Source: Cephalothrix simula
Lineage: Eukaryota > Nemertea > Palaeonemertea > Archinemertea > Cephalotrichidae
Direction: 5' to 3'
DNA: 64,000 bases
Assembly (NCBI GenBank): GCA_035591015.1
Contig: JAXIUW010251392.1
Location: 1 to 64,000 of the forward strand
Each line of letters opens with the position of its first letter. The first letter of the stretch is position 1. Below the pieces are notes generated by a model. The model did no database searches. It saw nothing but the letters and a program-made list of their open reading frames with translations, and had not been told where the DNA came from. Both the position numbers and the translations under genes were made by a program. Below, in pieces: positions 8,257 to 18,250 of this stretch.

Positions 8257-9720
8257 ATGATTAAGCCTGAAGCCGTGGTAAAGCTAATCGGAACCGCACT
8301 GGTGGCCATTGTAATATGTCTAGTGGCTTCGCCAGCAGTTGCGCAGGATGAAATTACTGATGCAGAGATAAATGCTTTGGTCAGAGCATCTAAGATACGT
8401 TCTAAAATTGCTCGCCAATCGGCGGTTGCCGTGGTTCATATCAACGTTGATAAAAAAGTTACTCAACGGCAAGATGCACAAATCCCTGAGTTTTTTAGAG
8501 ATGAATTCTTCGATCGCTTCTTTCAACCCCGCCTACCCCAAGAATACAACGAACGTGGCATGGGTACGGGGTTTATCGTTGACTCTAATGGCTACATTCT
8601 AACCAATAATCATGTTATCAGCGATGCCGAACTGATTACCGTTAAGCTACCTGATAATCGTGAGTTTGAAGGCAAAGTGGTCGGCGCAGATACCGCCACC
8701 GATATTGCCGTTATCAAGATTGATGGCCAAGGCTTACCCACGGTTAAACTGGGTGACTCCGATAGCGCATTTGTAGGCGAATCAGTGATTGCCATCGGTA
8801 ATCCCTTTGGACTAGAGCAAACCATTACCGCCGGTATAATCAGTGCCAAAGGACGCTCTTCGGTTGGAGTAGCCGACTACGAAGACTTTATCCAGACCGA
8901 TGCCTCAATTAACCCCGGCAACAGCGGCGGTCCATTAATTGGCCTTGATGGCAAGGTTGTTGGCATCAATACCGCTATTTATACTCGCAATGGCTCTAAT
9001 CATGGAATTGGCTTTGCCATCCCCATCAATATGGCCAAGGTAATTATGGACTCCCTCATCAATGAAGGACGAGTTGTACGTGGCTATTTGGGCGTAGTTA
9101 TTCAAACCCTAACCAAAGAGCTATCCGAAGCTATGGGTGTAAGCTCTAGCGAGGGCGTGCTAATTGCTCAAGTCGGAGCAAATACCCCCGCCAGTAAGGC
9201 CGGCCTGAAAGAAGGCGACATCATAACCTCTTTTAATAACAAGAAGGTTGTTAATACTAATGAGTTACGCAATTCTGTGGCTAGCGTTAAGCCCGGCGTA
9301 ACCGTTACTGCTGAAATTATTAGAGATAACAAACCACGCAGCGTTTCAATTTTAATACTAGAACAGCCCGAAGATATGCAAAAAGCTATTACCGGTCAAT
9401 CTAGTACACCAGAAGCACAACAGCCCGATGCCACAGAGAATGACCTAGGCTTAATACTTAAAAACCTCACCCCAGAGGTTCGGCAGCAGTTTGGTGACCC
9501 TAACCTTAAGGGTGTTTTGGTGCTTAGAGTAGTTCAAAATAGTGTCGCTGATAGAGCGCAGCTACAAGCGAACTCAGTTATATTAAGCGTTAATAATAAG
9601 CCGGTTAGCTCTATAGAAGACTTCAATGGCGTCTATACTACAATAAAGTCAGGCGATGCAGTGCTATTATTGGTTAAATCCAATGACTTTACTCGTTTCG
9701 TTGCCTTGCGCAAACCATAA
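8257..9720 (+). CDS. Periplasmic serine endoprotease, DegP/DegQ (Do) family
   Basis: The 487-aa protein degrades or refolds damaged envelope proteins. It has a signal peptide (about residues 1-29, ending SPAVAQ), a trypsin-like domain with His119 (TNNHVIS), Asp149 (ATDIAVIKI) and Ser223 (GNSGGPL), and two PDZ domains (roughly residues 275-365 and 390-485), the second ending close to the C-terminus. This matches the two-PDZ Do proteases. A GGAG nine bases before the ATG supports the start. It is a single-gene unit closed by a strong terminator. DegP and DegQ cannot be separated without comparison. Confidence 0.93.
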   Translation: MIKPEAVVKLIGTALVAIVICLVASPAVAQDEITDAEINALVRASKIRSKIARQSAVAVVHINVDKKVTQRQDAQIPEFFRDEFFDRFFQPRLPQEYNERGMGTGFIVDSNGYILTNNHVISDAELITVKLPDNREFEGKVVGADTATDIAVIKIDGQGLPTVKLGDSDSAFVGESVIAIGNPFGLEQTITAGIISAKGRSSVGVADYEDFIQTDASINPGNSGGPLIGLDGKVVGINTAIYTRNGSNHGIGFAIPINMAKVIMDSLINEGRVVRGYLGVVIQTLTKELSEAMGVSSSEGVLIAQVGANTPASKAGLKEGDIITSFNNKKVVNTNELRNSVASVKPGVTVTAEIIRDNKPRSVSILILEQPEDMQKAITGQSSTPEAQQPDATENDLGLILKNLTPEVRQQFGDPNLKGVLVLRVVQNSVADRAQLQANSVILSVNNKPVSSIEDFNGVYTTIKSGDAVLLLVKSNDFTRFVALRKP

Positions 9721-9723
9721 AAT

Positions 9724-9756
9724 AAAGCCCACCTACCGTGATGGCAGGTGGGCTTT
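9724..9756 (+). terminator. Rho-independent terminator after the Do protease
   Basis: An 11-bp perfect stem, AAAGCCCACCT/AGGTGGGCTTT, with an 11-nt loop lies four bases after the stop codon and is followed by a T/C-rich tract. The A-run on the left arm means it could also work for the minus strand (lspA). Confidence 0.85.
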
Positions 9757-9773
9757 ACCTTTTCCCCCTCTCA

Positions 9774-9807
9774 AGAAGGGTCTCTCTCCTCTCTCTGAGA
9801 CCCTTCT
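9774..9807. terminator. Second hairpin between Do protease and lspA
   Basis: An 11-bp perfect stem, AGAAGGGTCTC/GAGACCCTTCT, around a 12-nt C/T-rich loop lies between the two convergent genes. It has no good U-tract on either side, so its use as a terminator is less sure than that of the hairpin beside it. Confidence 0.5.
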
Positions 9808-9828
9808 CCCTATTCTAAAAAGCTAGTC

Positions 9829-10338
9829 TTAGGTTAGTGTTGCTTGGCGGCGATTACGCTCGGTAGCCACTACCCCAATTATATAAGCAACTAATCCTAA
9901 TGATATGAATATATCGGCTAAGTTATTCACAAAAAAGCCAACATCGTAGAATCTGAAGCGTAAGAAATCTGTTACATAGCCAAAATATACTCTATCGATA
10001 AGATTACCCATGGCCCCCCCCATAATGCACAATATAGCAATGTTGCATGACATGCTTTCACTACCACAGTTAGCGCACCAATAGCGATATAGGAAAAATA
10101 GCGCAATCACCGAAATACCAATAATCAATCCGGCTCGCCAACCATCGGGTAGAGATGAAAGCGCACCAAAACTAATGCCATGGTTTTGAAAGTGAGTTAA
10201 ATCTATAAAATTAGGTATTAGCTCTGTAAAGTCATACATGGCCACGTATTTCCTTACCCATATCTTGGTGATTTGATCGATCAGAACCACCGTCCCCACT
10301 ACACTTAGCATAAGATATATTTTCTTACTTGCTGCCAT
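9829..10338 (-). CDS. lspA: Lipoprotein signal peptidase (signal peptidase II)
   Basis: The 169-aa inner-membrane aspartyl protease removes signal peptides from prolipoproteins. Four hydrophobic segments are visible. Both catalytic motifs are present: GNLIDRVYFGYVTDF near residue 111 and NNLADIFISLG near residue 138, each with its Asp. The N-terminal VLIDQITKIWV is the usual first conserved block. It starts at ATG 10338 and converges on the Do protease gene. Its substrates in this window include the lipobox proteins at 35871-37259 and 38486-41683. Confidence 0.95.
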   Translation of the reverse strand: MAASKKIYLMLSVVGTVVLIDQITKIWVRKYVAMYDFTELIPNFIDLTHFQNHGISFGALSSLPDGWRAGLIIGISVIALFFLYRYWCANCGSESMSCNIAILCIMGGAMGNLIDRVYFGYVTDFLRFRFYDVGFFVNNLADIFISLGLVAYIIGVVATERNRRQATLT

Positions 10339-10478
10339 ATTTTGTCCTTCCTCTTTTATACAAAAGCAAACTCTTAGCCAATGGCTTGCCTCGCTCTCAC
10401 TGCGAAACCGAGCTGCTCAATTTTTGTTTGTTGGTAGTATATGGTGAAATGCTTTTTTAACTAAAAAGGTTCCCATAG

Positions 10479-11663
10479 CTACAATAAACTTTGCTCAAGA
10501 TAGGCTTTACCCTTGTTATACAAGTCTTTAAGTGCTTTAGAATCATTGCCGTTACGCTCTTTTTCTAAGATTTGATAGGCTAGTTCTATTCTATCTAGCC
10601 ACGGTTTTACTTCATTCAATACCGCTGCTTCTAGTCTGCTTTTAAGCCCTGTGATTAGCTCACCGAGGTTTTGCGCCTCAAAGCTAGTTTTTGGAAACTC
10701 TTCTAAACAGCAACGCCGTGTGATGACCTCAAGACTAGCCAGCAAGTTCTGTAAGATTTTATCATGGGGGCTAAAGTGCTGTCGTGCCGCTAACCAAGCA
10801 TCTTCTAAATTATAGCGACTTGGATTAGACGCATACATAAAATTAGTCGCCAAGGGCAATATGCCCATCAGGGGTTGCAGCAATGGATTAGCCAAGTAAG
10901 TTGTGGCCACCTGCGTTAAATCAGCACTGCGACCACTAAGCGGCGATAGATGCAGATTATTAATCATGGCCGCATCATTAACAGGATAATTATCCCAAAT
11001 AATCACCTCACGCTCGGCACAATTGCTCCAGCGTTGCACATCTCTAGCATTTAATTGCGGGGCGCAAACTCTGGTGCCTGAGTAAACCCAAGCTACTGTC
11101 TTGGGCAAAGCCTGATTGAGCTTGGCAATATAATCATCTTCAAAAGGACCATAAATCCTGTGCAGAATCTGGTCATCAGAATAGAGACTCGGCACCACCA
11201 CCCAATGCGCTTCATCTTGAATGTTGGTCGGGCTAGCCTCAACTATGGCACTAACCATGTCGCCTTGCCCTTGAGCCAAATTTTGACCGGTGAGGTCATC
11301 AAACTGAATTACAAAGCCACGCACTCCAATTTTGAAGAGCTTGGCGCATTTATCGGCCAGTTTTTTAGCATGGGTAAGATTGCCCAGTACAACGGGCTGC
11401 TCTAACCTAATACCGCACCATAGCTGCAAGCCGTGTTCTGCACACAGATTAAAAAGCTGCCTAAAATAGGCCTCATCGGCTACAGTTAGCTCTGTTAAAA
11501 CATTTTGTGATAGTCGTTGGTCGGTCTTAGGGCAGTACAAATAAAGCCCCAAATTAAATTGGCTAAGACGCTTTAATACCGTAGAGCGAGTATTATGACT
11601 CCATAGGCTGTCATAAAAGCCTTCTACCAAACCCCATGCCTTGAAACTATCCCGCATCATCAC
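10479..11663 (-). CDS. GH84-like beta-N-acetylglucosaminidase (NAGidase domain)
   Basis: The 394-aa protein resembles the catalytic domain of O-GlcNAcase/hyaluronidase-type enzymes, which cleave terminal beta-GlcNAc by substrate-assisted catalysis. Seen: the opening GLVEGFYDSLWS (family form VEGFYG.PWS), QFDDLTG near residue 142 where GH84 carries its catalytic Asp-Asp pair, WVYSGTRV near residue 195, and IIWDNYPVNDA near residue 225. There is no signal peptide or carbohydrate-binding module, so a cytoplasmic role such as recycling of cell-wall or LPS sugars is possible. The start overlaps the stop of the upstream SDR gene by four bases, implying translational coupling. The first three codons are all ATG, so the exact start is uncertain. 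Confidence 0.8.
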   Translation of the reverse strand: MMMRDSFKAWGLVEGFYDSLWSHNTRSTVLKRLSQFNLGLYLYCPKTDQRLSQNVLTELTVADEAYFRQLFNLCAEHGLQLWCGIRLEQPVVLGNLTHAKKLADKCAKLFKIGVRGFVIQFDDLTGQNLAQGQGDMVSAIVEASPTNIQDEAHWVVVPSLYSDDQILHRIYGPFEDDYIAKLNQALPKTVAWVYSGTRVCAPQLNARDVQRWSNCAEREVIIWDNYPVNDAAMINNLHLSPLSGRSADLTQVATTYLANPLLQPLMGILPLATNFMYASNPSRYNLEDAWLAARQHFSPHDKILQNLLASLEVITRRCCLEEFPKTSFEAQNLGELITGLKSRLEAAVLNEVKPWLDRIELAYQILEKERNGNDSKALKDLYNKGKAYLEQSLL

Positions 11664-12958
11664 ACCACGTCAGCAATACTATTCCAACGATCTTCAACTT
11701 TGCGTATAAACAACTTAGACAGCAGCAGACCCCACGTATATTGAGCCAGCCACCTCCAAGCAAAACTCGCATACAGCTTATCTTCTACAAGCGTACCCTG
11801 TTCTAATGGCTGAAGATGTTGAACATAAAGAAAATTAAACCGATTGCCAGAGAAGGCAATCACCTTTTTATCGGCACTAATCGTAGAGCTTATGCCTAGC
11901 TCTATCCCCCAAATAGAGATTCTGAATCTTTGCAAATAATTGCCAGAAGAGCTGTCTTGTTGCTGGCCAGCAGCCCAATATGAAGCATCAGTTATCTTTT
12001 CAACCAGCTTTTCTAGTGGCAAAGAATGCCAGCGTTGCTTGGCGTAGATTAGGCTTGGCTGAGCTACATCAGCTAATGCCTTATCAATATCATCAAAATT
12101 AAACTCAAATTTCTGCTGCAGTAAACGCTGTGGCAGCACCTTTTGGCTGCCCAAAATTTCATTGGCCATTGACCCCAAGCCTAGTTGCAAGGCCTGCTTA
12201 GGCACCGGAAATAATACCGGCCGTGACAAAACCTCACCAAGGCAACGGCTAAACTGACTATTGCGCACCGGTGCGGGCGCAACTGCATTATAAATACCCT
12301 CATAGCTATCATCATTGATAGCGGTCTTGATAATCCTCACCAGATCATCAATATGCACCCAGCTCATCCATTGCCGTCCTGAGCCCAAACGACCGCCAAG
12401 CCCGGCCTTAAATGGTGGCAGAAACTTCTCAAGCAAGCCTCCATCAGCAGCTAAGACCAAGCCAACTCTGATAATCACCAAACGAGCCGAAGCTGGTTTT
12501 AGTTCTTGGGCAAGACTTTCAATATCGGCGCAGAGGTCAGAGAGAAATCCATCACCCTTGCTAGAGTCTTCGTTAAGCTCTTCATCGGCGCGATCGCCGT
12601 AGTATCCAATTGCCGAGATAACCACAATGCTCTTAACTTCGCCCGCATTCAACAGCAAGTTTCGCAAGCCATCTAAGCGTGAAGATCTAATCAATTCACG
12701 CTGTTCTTTTGACCAGCGTTTAGCAGCGATGCTCTCTCCAGCCAGATGGACTAAACTATCTATTTCGGCAAAGTCTTTTTTGGCAATAGGCTGTTCTTTA
12801 GCACGAATAAACTCGGCTGGAAAAACTATCTTTTGAGCCGCTTGCTGAGGGTTACGAGTGATGATCTTCAGTTTTTTGCCATCTAGGGCAAGTATCCTAC
12901 ACAAAGAACGCCCCACCAGACCCGTCCCTCCGGTAACTACAGTTGTTCCAAAAGTCAT
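11660..12958 (-). CDS. TIGR01777-family SDR epimerase with C-terminal extension
   Basis: The 432-aa product begins with an NAD(P)-binding extended-SDR fold: VVTGGTGLVGRSLCRIL, VHLAGESIAAKRW and SAIGYYG with the Ser and Tyr of this family, then GLGGRLGSGRQWMSWVHIDD. A DUF1731-like tail follows (MANEILGSQKVLPQRL). Relatives usually end near 300 aa. Here about 130 further residues follow (from roughly 300), looking like a small beta-rich ligand-binding fold of SRPBCC type. I choose ATG 12958 (MTFGTTVV); the frame is open upstream to 13009. Substrate unknown. It overlaps the GH84-like gene by four bases and is likely co-translated with it. Confidence 0.8.
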   Translation of the reverse strand: MTFGTTVVTGGTGLVGRSLCRILALDGKKLKIITRNPQQAAQKIVFPAEFIRAKEQPIAKKDFAEIDSLVHLAGESIAAKRWSKEQRELIRSSRLDGLRNLLLNAGEVKSIVVISAIGYYGDRADEELNEDSSKGDGFLSDLCADIESLAQELKPASARLVIIRVGLVLAADGGLLEKFLPPFKAGLGGRLGSGRQWMSWVHIDDLVRIIKTAINDDSYEGIYNAVAPAPVRNSQFSRCLGEVLSRPVLFPVPKQALQLGLGSMANEILGSQKVLPQRLLQQKFEFNFDDIDKALADVAQPSLIYAKQRWHSLPLEKLVEKITDASYWAAGQQQDSSSGNYLQRFRISIWGIELGISSTISADKKVIAFSGNRFNFLYVQHLQPLEQGTLVEDKLYASFAWRWLAQYTWGLLLSKLFIRKVEDRWNSIADVV

Positions 12959-13177
12959 AAGTTGGCTCTCAACAGATACTCGCACTCTACCACAATAACC
13001 TATCAGCAATTGTTTAATCTAGCACGCTACATAACGTAGCACAACCAGCACACTACCAAAAAGCCTTGACCTTAAATATGATAGAGCCTTTATCTTTCAA
13101 AGAACCAAATGATTTTTACGAACCTACCCCCTCACCTAATAAACAACTTTAGATGCACCTCTCTTTAATCAACAATT

Positions 13178-14098
13178 TTAGAATCCGTACTGAATAGTTA
13201 CCGCTCCATTATAACCCGAGGCTGTCTGGTGCATAACGTATGAACCCGAGCCTATAAATCTTAGTCCTTCAAAGTTGATGTAGCCCAGTTTGCCTGTAAT
13301 CTTTTTTACATCTAGTGCTTCAGGTTCAAAATCTGCCATTGTATGCGTGTATTCCATACCAAGAGCCAAACCAAATATAATCATCTCTAGCTGCATACCG
13401 TAGTGATGAGTTTTTCCTATATCTAAGCCAGATAACTTAACTGCGTCAAGGTATGTGTAATAGGTCTCTAATCTATAGTAGAAATCTGATATACGGCTCG
13501 CAACAGCTAATCCAGCATTGTAATGATTACGCTTATCTTTAATTTCGCCGACCTTGAACATGTCCATATCAAAAGCAAAACCCAAGTAAAGAACTTCAAA
13601 TAATCTAATTGAAGTGCCTCCAGAAAAAGTGTTCACCAAAAGTTTTTCACCAGATTTACTAAGCATTGAATAGCGACGATATCCACCGCCCATAGACCAA
13701 TAATCAGGCACAAATGCTATGGCTAAGCCAGCATTGGCTGTGTAACCCATTGACGCTGTTTCAGTTGAACTTTTACCACGCATTATCCATGCTCCGCCAA
13801 CATCGGCACCCACATAGCGACTAGAAAAGCTCATATTGAGTGAACCCAGATGAGATACTTTTGATGGACTGCGCAAGTAGTTATAGCCAACACCAACATA
13901 TGATGGCCTCCAAAGCACATTAGCCACGTTAAGTGATGTACCAGTAATTGGTGACTGCAAAAGTTGTTCGGAAACATCCGTGAAATGCTCAAGGCCCATT
14001 ACTGAAGGCATGGCCACCTGTGCAGTGGCTGTTCCCTTAAACATGAACAGCATCAGTCCTGCCCATAATACTATGTAGATTAACTTTTTTGTTTGCAT
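13178..14098 (-). CDS. Outer-membrane beta-barrel-like protein, paralogue 1
   Basis: I do not recognise the family. The 306-aa product has a signal peptide ending near residue 26 (GTATA/QVAMPSVMG), then alternating aromatic and glycine-rich strands and a final IQYGF, the C-terminal Phe typical of proteins inserted by the BAM complex. It is a paralogue of the protein at 14809-15753: the mature N-terminus Q(V/I)A(M/L)PS(V/I)M, the SRYVGADV/SQYIGVDA stretch, the YWS(M/V)GGGY motif and the C-terminus correspond. It is monocistronic as far as spacing shows. Function could be a small porin or structural barrel. Confidence 0.7.
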   Translation of the reverse strand: MQTKKLIYIVLWAGLMLFMFKGTATAQVAMPSVMGLEHFTDVSEQLLQSPITGTSLNVANVLWRPSYVGVGYNYLRSPSKVSHLGSLNMSFSSRYVGADVGGAWIMRGKSSTETASMGYTANAGLAIAFVPDYWSMGGGYRRYSMLSKSGEKLLVNTFSGGTSIRLFEVLYLGFAFDMDMFKVGEIKDKRNHYNAGLAVASRISDFYYRLETYYTYLDAVKLSGLDIGKTHHYGMQLEMIIFGLALGMEYTHTMADFEPEALDVKKITGKLGYINFEGLRFIGSGSYVMHQTASGYNGAVTIQYGF

Positions 14099-14730
14099 AG
14101 CTTATCCCCCATTTATTCCTACCTCTATTGCCCCCAATGCCAACTATTTAGCCAATGTAAGAAGCTAATGAGTACAGAGTTTATAAAATGTAATATGTAA
14201 TAGTTAATACGTAATAACTACGGTAAGTGCCACTGAAGTGGGCTATATTTTTTAGCTACTAAATTAATTACTTAATAGGAGGCCAGCTGCGCTAGATCTA
14301 CAATTCGTATTTATGCTTTAATATCAGTGATTAACTGATGGAGTAGACTGCCTGAGTAACTGGTCTAGTGCGCTCGGCTAGCTCTTTCAAAACCCACTAC
14401 GATTGCTTGCTGTTCTATATATAGATGGAATTGATAACCGCCACTCATAAGATGGAACGCTGTTGATTACAGTTCTGCATGCAGCTGTAATTGATGGGTC
14501 AACTTAAAAGCTGATTCTGTGTTGAGCGAATAATTTTGCGATTATATTCTGCAATTAAGGTTAAAGATTGGCTCAAGATAGATAATGCTTAATGGCTAGA
14601 ACTGTATGAACTGCGCAAACTGCCCACATACATAACTGTGATTAATAACCTAATGAGTGCAGTAACAACTGGGCTATGGTGTATACCTTCCTTAGTGATA
14701 TTTTGCGTGACCAACCATATCGGTAAGCAC
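14099..14730. other. Intergenic region between the two barrel paralogues
   Basis: About 630 bp before the terminator of paralogue 2. An AT-rich stretch near 14180-14222 repeats words like gtaatatgtaatagttaatacgt in a loose 11-12-bp rhythm upstream of paralogue 1. The remainder shows no gene, tRNA or recognisable remnant. Confidence 0.5.
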
Positions 14731-14762
14731 AAAAAAAGCCCACGGGCAAGAAACCCGTGGGC
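14731..14762 (-). terminator. Rho-independent terminator of barrel paralogue 2
   Basis: On the minus strand a 9-bp GC-rich stem, GCCCACGGG/CCCGTGGGC, with a 7-nt loop is followed directly by a run of seven T. It lies about 45 bp after the stop codon at 14809. Confidence 0.92.
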
Positions 14763-14808
14763 CAAAACAGAGCTTAGTTAAGCTAACTTATAAGTTAACT
14801 TATTTATG

Positions 14809-15753
14809 CTAGAAGCCGTATTGCAACGAAAGGCTACCCTCATAAGAGTCTTTTAAGCCAGCCGTACCAATTTGTTTTTTATCGTACATAACATAAGAGC
14901 CACCAGCAACAAGCCTTAATCCGGCAAAGGCTACATAGCCTAGTTTAGCTGATACCTTCATCACATTAAAGCCATCATTAAAAACTAAATGCTTGGGGTT
15001 CATGTTGTACTGAAAGTCTGCACCAAAAGCAAAGCCAGAGGCAACCATCTCAAACTGCGCTCCCATAATGTGTCCTCCAGACAGTTGTTGTCCGCCGATA
15101 ATCGGGATTGAGGCTGGAGCCAAAACCTTGGGTAAGAAAGTATAACGGCCTTCAAGTCTGTAAGAAAAGCTTGAGCTTCCTCCAGCAATGGCAACACCAC
15201 CAGAATAACGATGACGCTTTATAGAAAAAGTTTCAATATCATCATAGTCATACACAAAGCCCAAGTATAGAATGTCAACTACTCTAATCGTAGTACCGCC
15301 AGAGTATGTTGGTCCAAACATACCCTTTGAATAGCCACCACCAACAGACCAATAACCGGGAACCAAAATAAAGCCTAGAGATCCTTTATAGTTCAAATAC
15401 GATTCAATTGCGCCCTTCAACCACGTTACTGATGCATCAACGCCGATGTACTGAGACGCCAAGGTAAGTCCACCGTTAACTGCATGATCACTAGCATTAC
15501 CATTATTATGAAATACGTAATCAGCACTTGCCTTAGACGTTGACCATACTAAGTTACCCGGGTTACTGGTTGAGCTAATAGACGGCGATAGCAGCGACCC
15601 ATTGTAGCCAAAGTTTTCCGTGTTGGACATAATTGACGGCAAAGCAATTTGCGCCATGGCCTGTCCCTGCCAAGCCCCTATAAAGAGGGCTGCACATAAA
15701 ATGAGCTTTACTAATTTGTTTTTAATATATTTATTTATATACATATTATTCAC
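14809..15753 (-). CDS. Outer-membrane beta-barrel-like protein, paralogue 2
   Basis: The 314-aa product has a lysine-rich N-region, a hydrophobic core and a cleavage site near AMA/QIALPSIM (about residue 34). The mature part shows alternating strands such as GGLTLASQYIGVDASVTW, YWSVGGGYSKG and YSGGVAIAGG, ending in LQYGF. It is the sister of the protein at 13178-14098 in the same orientation, so the pair looks like a tandem duplication separated by 710 bp. It has its own strong terminator. No family name can be given; a porin-like or other barrel function is only inferred. Confidence 0.7.
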   Translation of the reverse strand: MNNMYINKYIKNKLVKLILCAALFIGAWQGQAMAQIALPSIMSNTENFGYNGSLLSPSISSTSNPGNLVWSTSKASADYVFHNNGNASDHAVNGGLTLASQYIGVDASVTWLKGAIESYLNYKGSLGFILVPGYWSVGGGYSKGMFGPTYSGGTTIRVVDILYLGFVYDYDDIETFSIKRHRYSGGVAIAGGSSSFSYRLEGRYTFLPKVLAPASIPIIGGQQLSGGHIMGAQFEMVASGFAFGADFQYNMNPKHLVFNDGFNVMKVSAKLGYVAFAGLRLVAGGSYVMYDKKQIGTAGLKDSYEGSLSLQYGF

Positions 15754-16379
15754 CTATTGAATGTAGTTCCATCTGTATTTAAATTCTTCCTTGCATGGCC
15801 TACTTTCTTAAGCCCGCACTGACCCTTACTCAGCAACAAGAGTGCCACAGCCTAGCAATTAACTGTAACTGGTCACTTTCGCAATGCTTATTTATGAAAA
15901 TGACTTTCACAACAGACTACTAGCTAAAGTAATCCAGTTGATCATATTTGTCTGTTAATCCTGATTTATGCCCATACCTGCATCTAGTACCCAATCAATC
16001 TCTGCACTGGTGTGTAATAATTTATACACCATATTCAGAAAATCATCAGGTCGTTTGAAGAGCGAACACAAAAAAGCATCTATCAGCATCAGTCACCACT
16101 AATAATCCCCAGAAGAGGCTTATCAGCAACTAATCCAAACAAGACTTTAATCCTCTTGCATACACTTTATCGGCTAGAATCGTAATTTATTAAATAATAA
16201 TTCAATAAAAAATTTAATGAAAATTAATTTCGCAGCCTTTAGTCAAAACCTAGCGGTTAAACTGCGCTAATTATAGATAGTCAAATAGTTGTAGTGCATC
16301 ACCATAAATCAAAGATTAAGGCTTACTAGACGAGTACCGAAGAGCATAAGAAGCATATTTTCCAATCTATTAATTAGGC
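15754..16379. other. Intergenic region barrel paralogue 2 / birA
   Basis: About 625 bp upstream of barrel paralogue 2 and downstream of birA. It should hold the promoter of paralogue 2. I see AT-rich stretches near 16180-16230 but no confident gene, RNA or repeat. Confidence 0.4.
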
Positions 16380-17102
16380 CTAATCTAGCCAATCTACGGT
16401 TCCAGCCAGAAGTTCATGCTCCGATTGATCATCATGCCTAACCATTAATCCGCCTTGCTGACTAAGGCCTATTACTTGGCCAAGTTTTCGCTCTTGACCA
16501 TCAAAATAGGCAATTTGCCTATACTGATAATCGGCTACTTGCTTCCATTTAGTGAGTATTTGGAGAGTTTCTACAGAATGCATCAGGCTGTACAGCCTGT
16601 TCAGCTGCACCAAAATCTCTTCTAGCAAAAGATTTTTAGCTACTCTATAGCCCGTGATGGCCTCAATAGATGTCATTCTGCCAGCCAAGCTATCCGGAAA
16701 AGCTAACCCCCAACAATTAATGCCTATTCCAATTACCACGCCGCCCAAGCCATCGCTCTCACATAAGATGCCGCACAGTTTACGGCGTTTATAAACAACA
16801 TCATTAGGCCATTTCAAACTAACATCTACCGCACACAGATTGCCGATGGCTTGCTGAATACAATAACCGACCCCCAAGGATAAAAATGTGCTATTAGACC
16901 TCGCCAGTTGCCAGACAACCGAAAACTCCAATGCCCCCTCATGAGAATACCAGCTTCGCCCCAATCGCCCTCTCGCTGCGGTTTGCTGATGGGCTAAAAG
17001 CAACAGCCCGTTGGCTTTCATATACTGCCGATTATTTAGGCAAACAGAATTAGTAGAATTTGCTTGCGGTAGTTGGACAATAGTCCATCTAAGAGATTGC
17101 AT
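16380..17102 (-). CDS. birA: Biotin-[acetyl-CoA-carboxylase] ligase
   Basis: The 240-aa enzyme attaches biotin to carboxylase carrier domains. Seen: NSTNSVCL near residue 15, the biotinyl-AMP loop ARGRLGRSWYS near residue 43, and SLKWPNDVVYKRRKLCGIL near residue 98, with the conserved KWPND. There is no N-terminal helix-turn-helix, so this is the class I form without repressor function. It starts 12 bp after the gspK stop and appears to be the last gene of the secretion operon, which is a matter of position rather than function. Confidence 0.92.
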   Translation of the reverse strand: MQSLRWTIVQLPQANSTNSVCLNNRQYMKANGLLLLAHQQTAARGRLGRSWYSHEGALEFSVVWQLARSNSTFLSLGVGYCIQQAIGNLCAVDVSLKWPNDVVYKRRKLCGILCESDGLGGVVIGIGINCWGLAFPDSLAGRMTSIEAITGYRVAKNLLLEEILVQLNRLYSLMHSVETLQILTKWKQVADYQYRQIAYFDGQERKLGQVIGLSQQGGLMVRHDDQSEHELLAGTVDWLD

Positions 17103-17114
17103 GAGTGAATTAAA

Positions 17115-18248
17115 TTAGTAGACTAGAAAACTTAGCACATCAACTTTTACGCCCGCCCCAGACTGATCACGCTGAATAAACACGGTACTCTCTATAAATG
17201 AAGTGCTTTCAAGATACTTAGCCTCAATGCGAATATAATAATATTGCGACTGCACTATAAACAATTTTTCTATTTGATTACGTTCAGCACGTTCAGTAAG
17301 CACTCCACTAAGCCGCTCTGCAATCTCATTAACGTTGGCAAAATAAGAGCGTGGCAAGTCTTTAGGCATGATAATAGCGAGAATCTCATCAGCCTTATCA
17401 GCAATTTTATTAATACCTTCCTGATCAGCCGTTTCTGCACCAGACAGTAGCTCAAGATTATCAACCTTGCGATCGGTTAAGAAGTTTTTAATTTCTGCAG
17501 CCGAGGCCACATTAATATTTATTTTCTCCGGATAAAATAAATCTGCGCTAGACGCCGGTAGTTCTGAAAAGTTATTTCGCCAAAATCCCCACGGAATCTC
17601 GCTATTTTGTACGGCAGGCACTACTCTTAGTTCACTTAATAACTCTAGTGGCGCATTTTTGTATTCATAATCAATGTCATAGTCACCATTCCGCGGATAT
17701 TCATCACCAAAACTGTTCGCATAGCCAGCGTATGGTGTTTGATTACCATCAACTAAATCAGTTATTTGAGCATATGAATCGGCGATAACCATTTCACTAG
17801 GATTATCATCGCCAAGTGGTCTTTGCTCATTAGGTAACAGGGTAGCCTTGGCCAGAGTATTTTTGAATATATTCCAACGGATATATTCAGTGGCTGAGTT
17901 AGGCTGTATCTTATTCAATGAATTAACGTAGAACATCTGTTCCATCGGCTTAACGCTTACCGATAGAGTGCCACCATTCCAAGGCAACACAGCACTGCCA
18001 AGCTGCTCTTTGATTCTACCTAAAGCGAGGTAAAATAATTTCTCGTTGCGTGATAATCCGTATATAACAGTCCTAAACCCCTGATTGGCTAATCTTTCAC
18101 TATGGTTGTGCTGCTCAAAAGCAGCCAATGCCTGCATGTTCAGCCTAGTCTCAAAGAAGTATTCGCCAATAAATATGGTCAGCACCATAACCATACTTAT
18201 AGCTAATAATAGGGCTATTCCCCTGCGGCGAGAGCGAGGCCTAGGCAT
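17115..18248 (-). CDS. gspK: Type II secretion minor pseudopilin GspK
   Basis: The 377-aa product has a basic leader MPRPRSRRRG followed by the hydrophobic prepilin helix IALLLAISMVMVLTIFIGEY, given in part, and then a large periplasmic domain containing a helix-hairpin-helix-like segment (INVASAAEIKNFL near residue 243), as in GspK. As in other GspK proteins the residue at position 5 after the processing site is not the usual Glu of the major pilin. GspK is thought to cap the pseudopilus tip with GspI and GspJ. It follows gspJ by two bases and precedes birA. Confidence 0.9.
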   Translation of the reverse strand: MPRPRSRRRGIALLLAISMVMVLTIFIGEYFFETRLNMQALAAFEQHNHSERLANQGFRTVIYGLSRNEKLFYLALGRIKEQLGSAVLPWNGGTLSVSVKPMEQMFYVNSLNKIQPNSATEYIRWNIFKNTLAKATLLPNEQRPLGDDNPSEMVIADSYAQITDLVDGNQTPYAGYANSFGDEYPRNGDYDIDYEYKNAPLELLSELRVVPAVQNSEIPWGFWRNNFSELPASSADLFYPEKININVASAAEIKNFLTDRKVDNLELLSGAETADQEGINKIADKADEILAIIMPKDLPRSYFANVNEIAERLSGVLTERAERNQIEKLFIVQSQYYYIRIEAKYLESTSFIESTVFIQRDQSGAGVKVDVLSFLVY

Positions 18249-18250
18249 AA

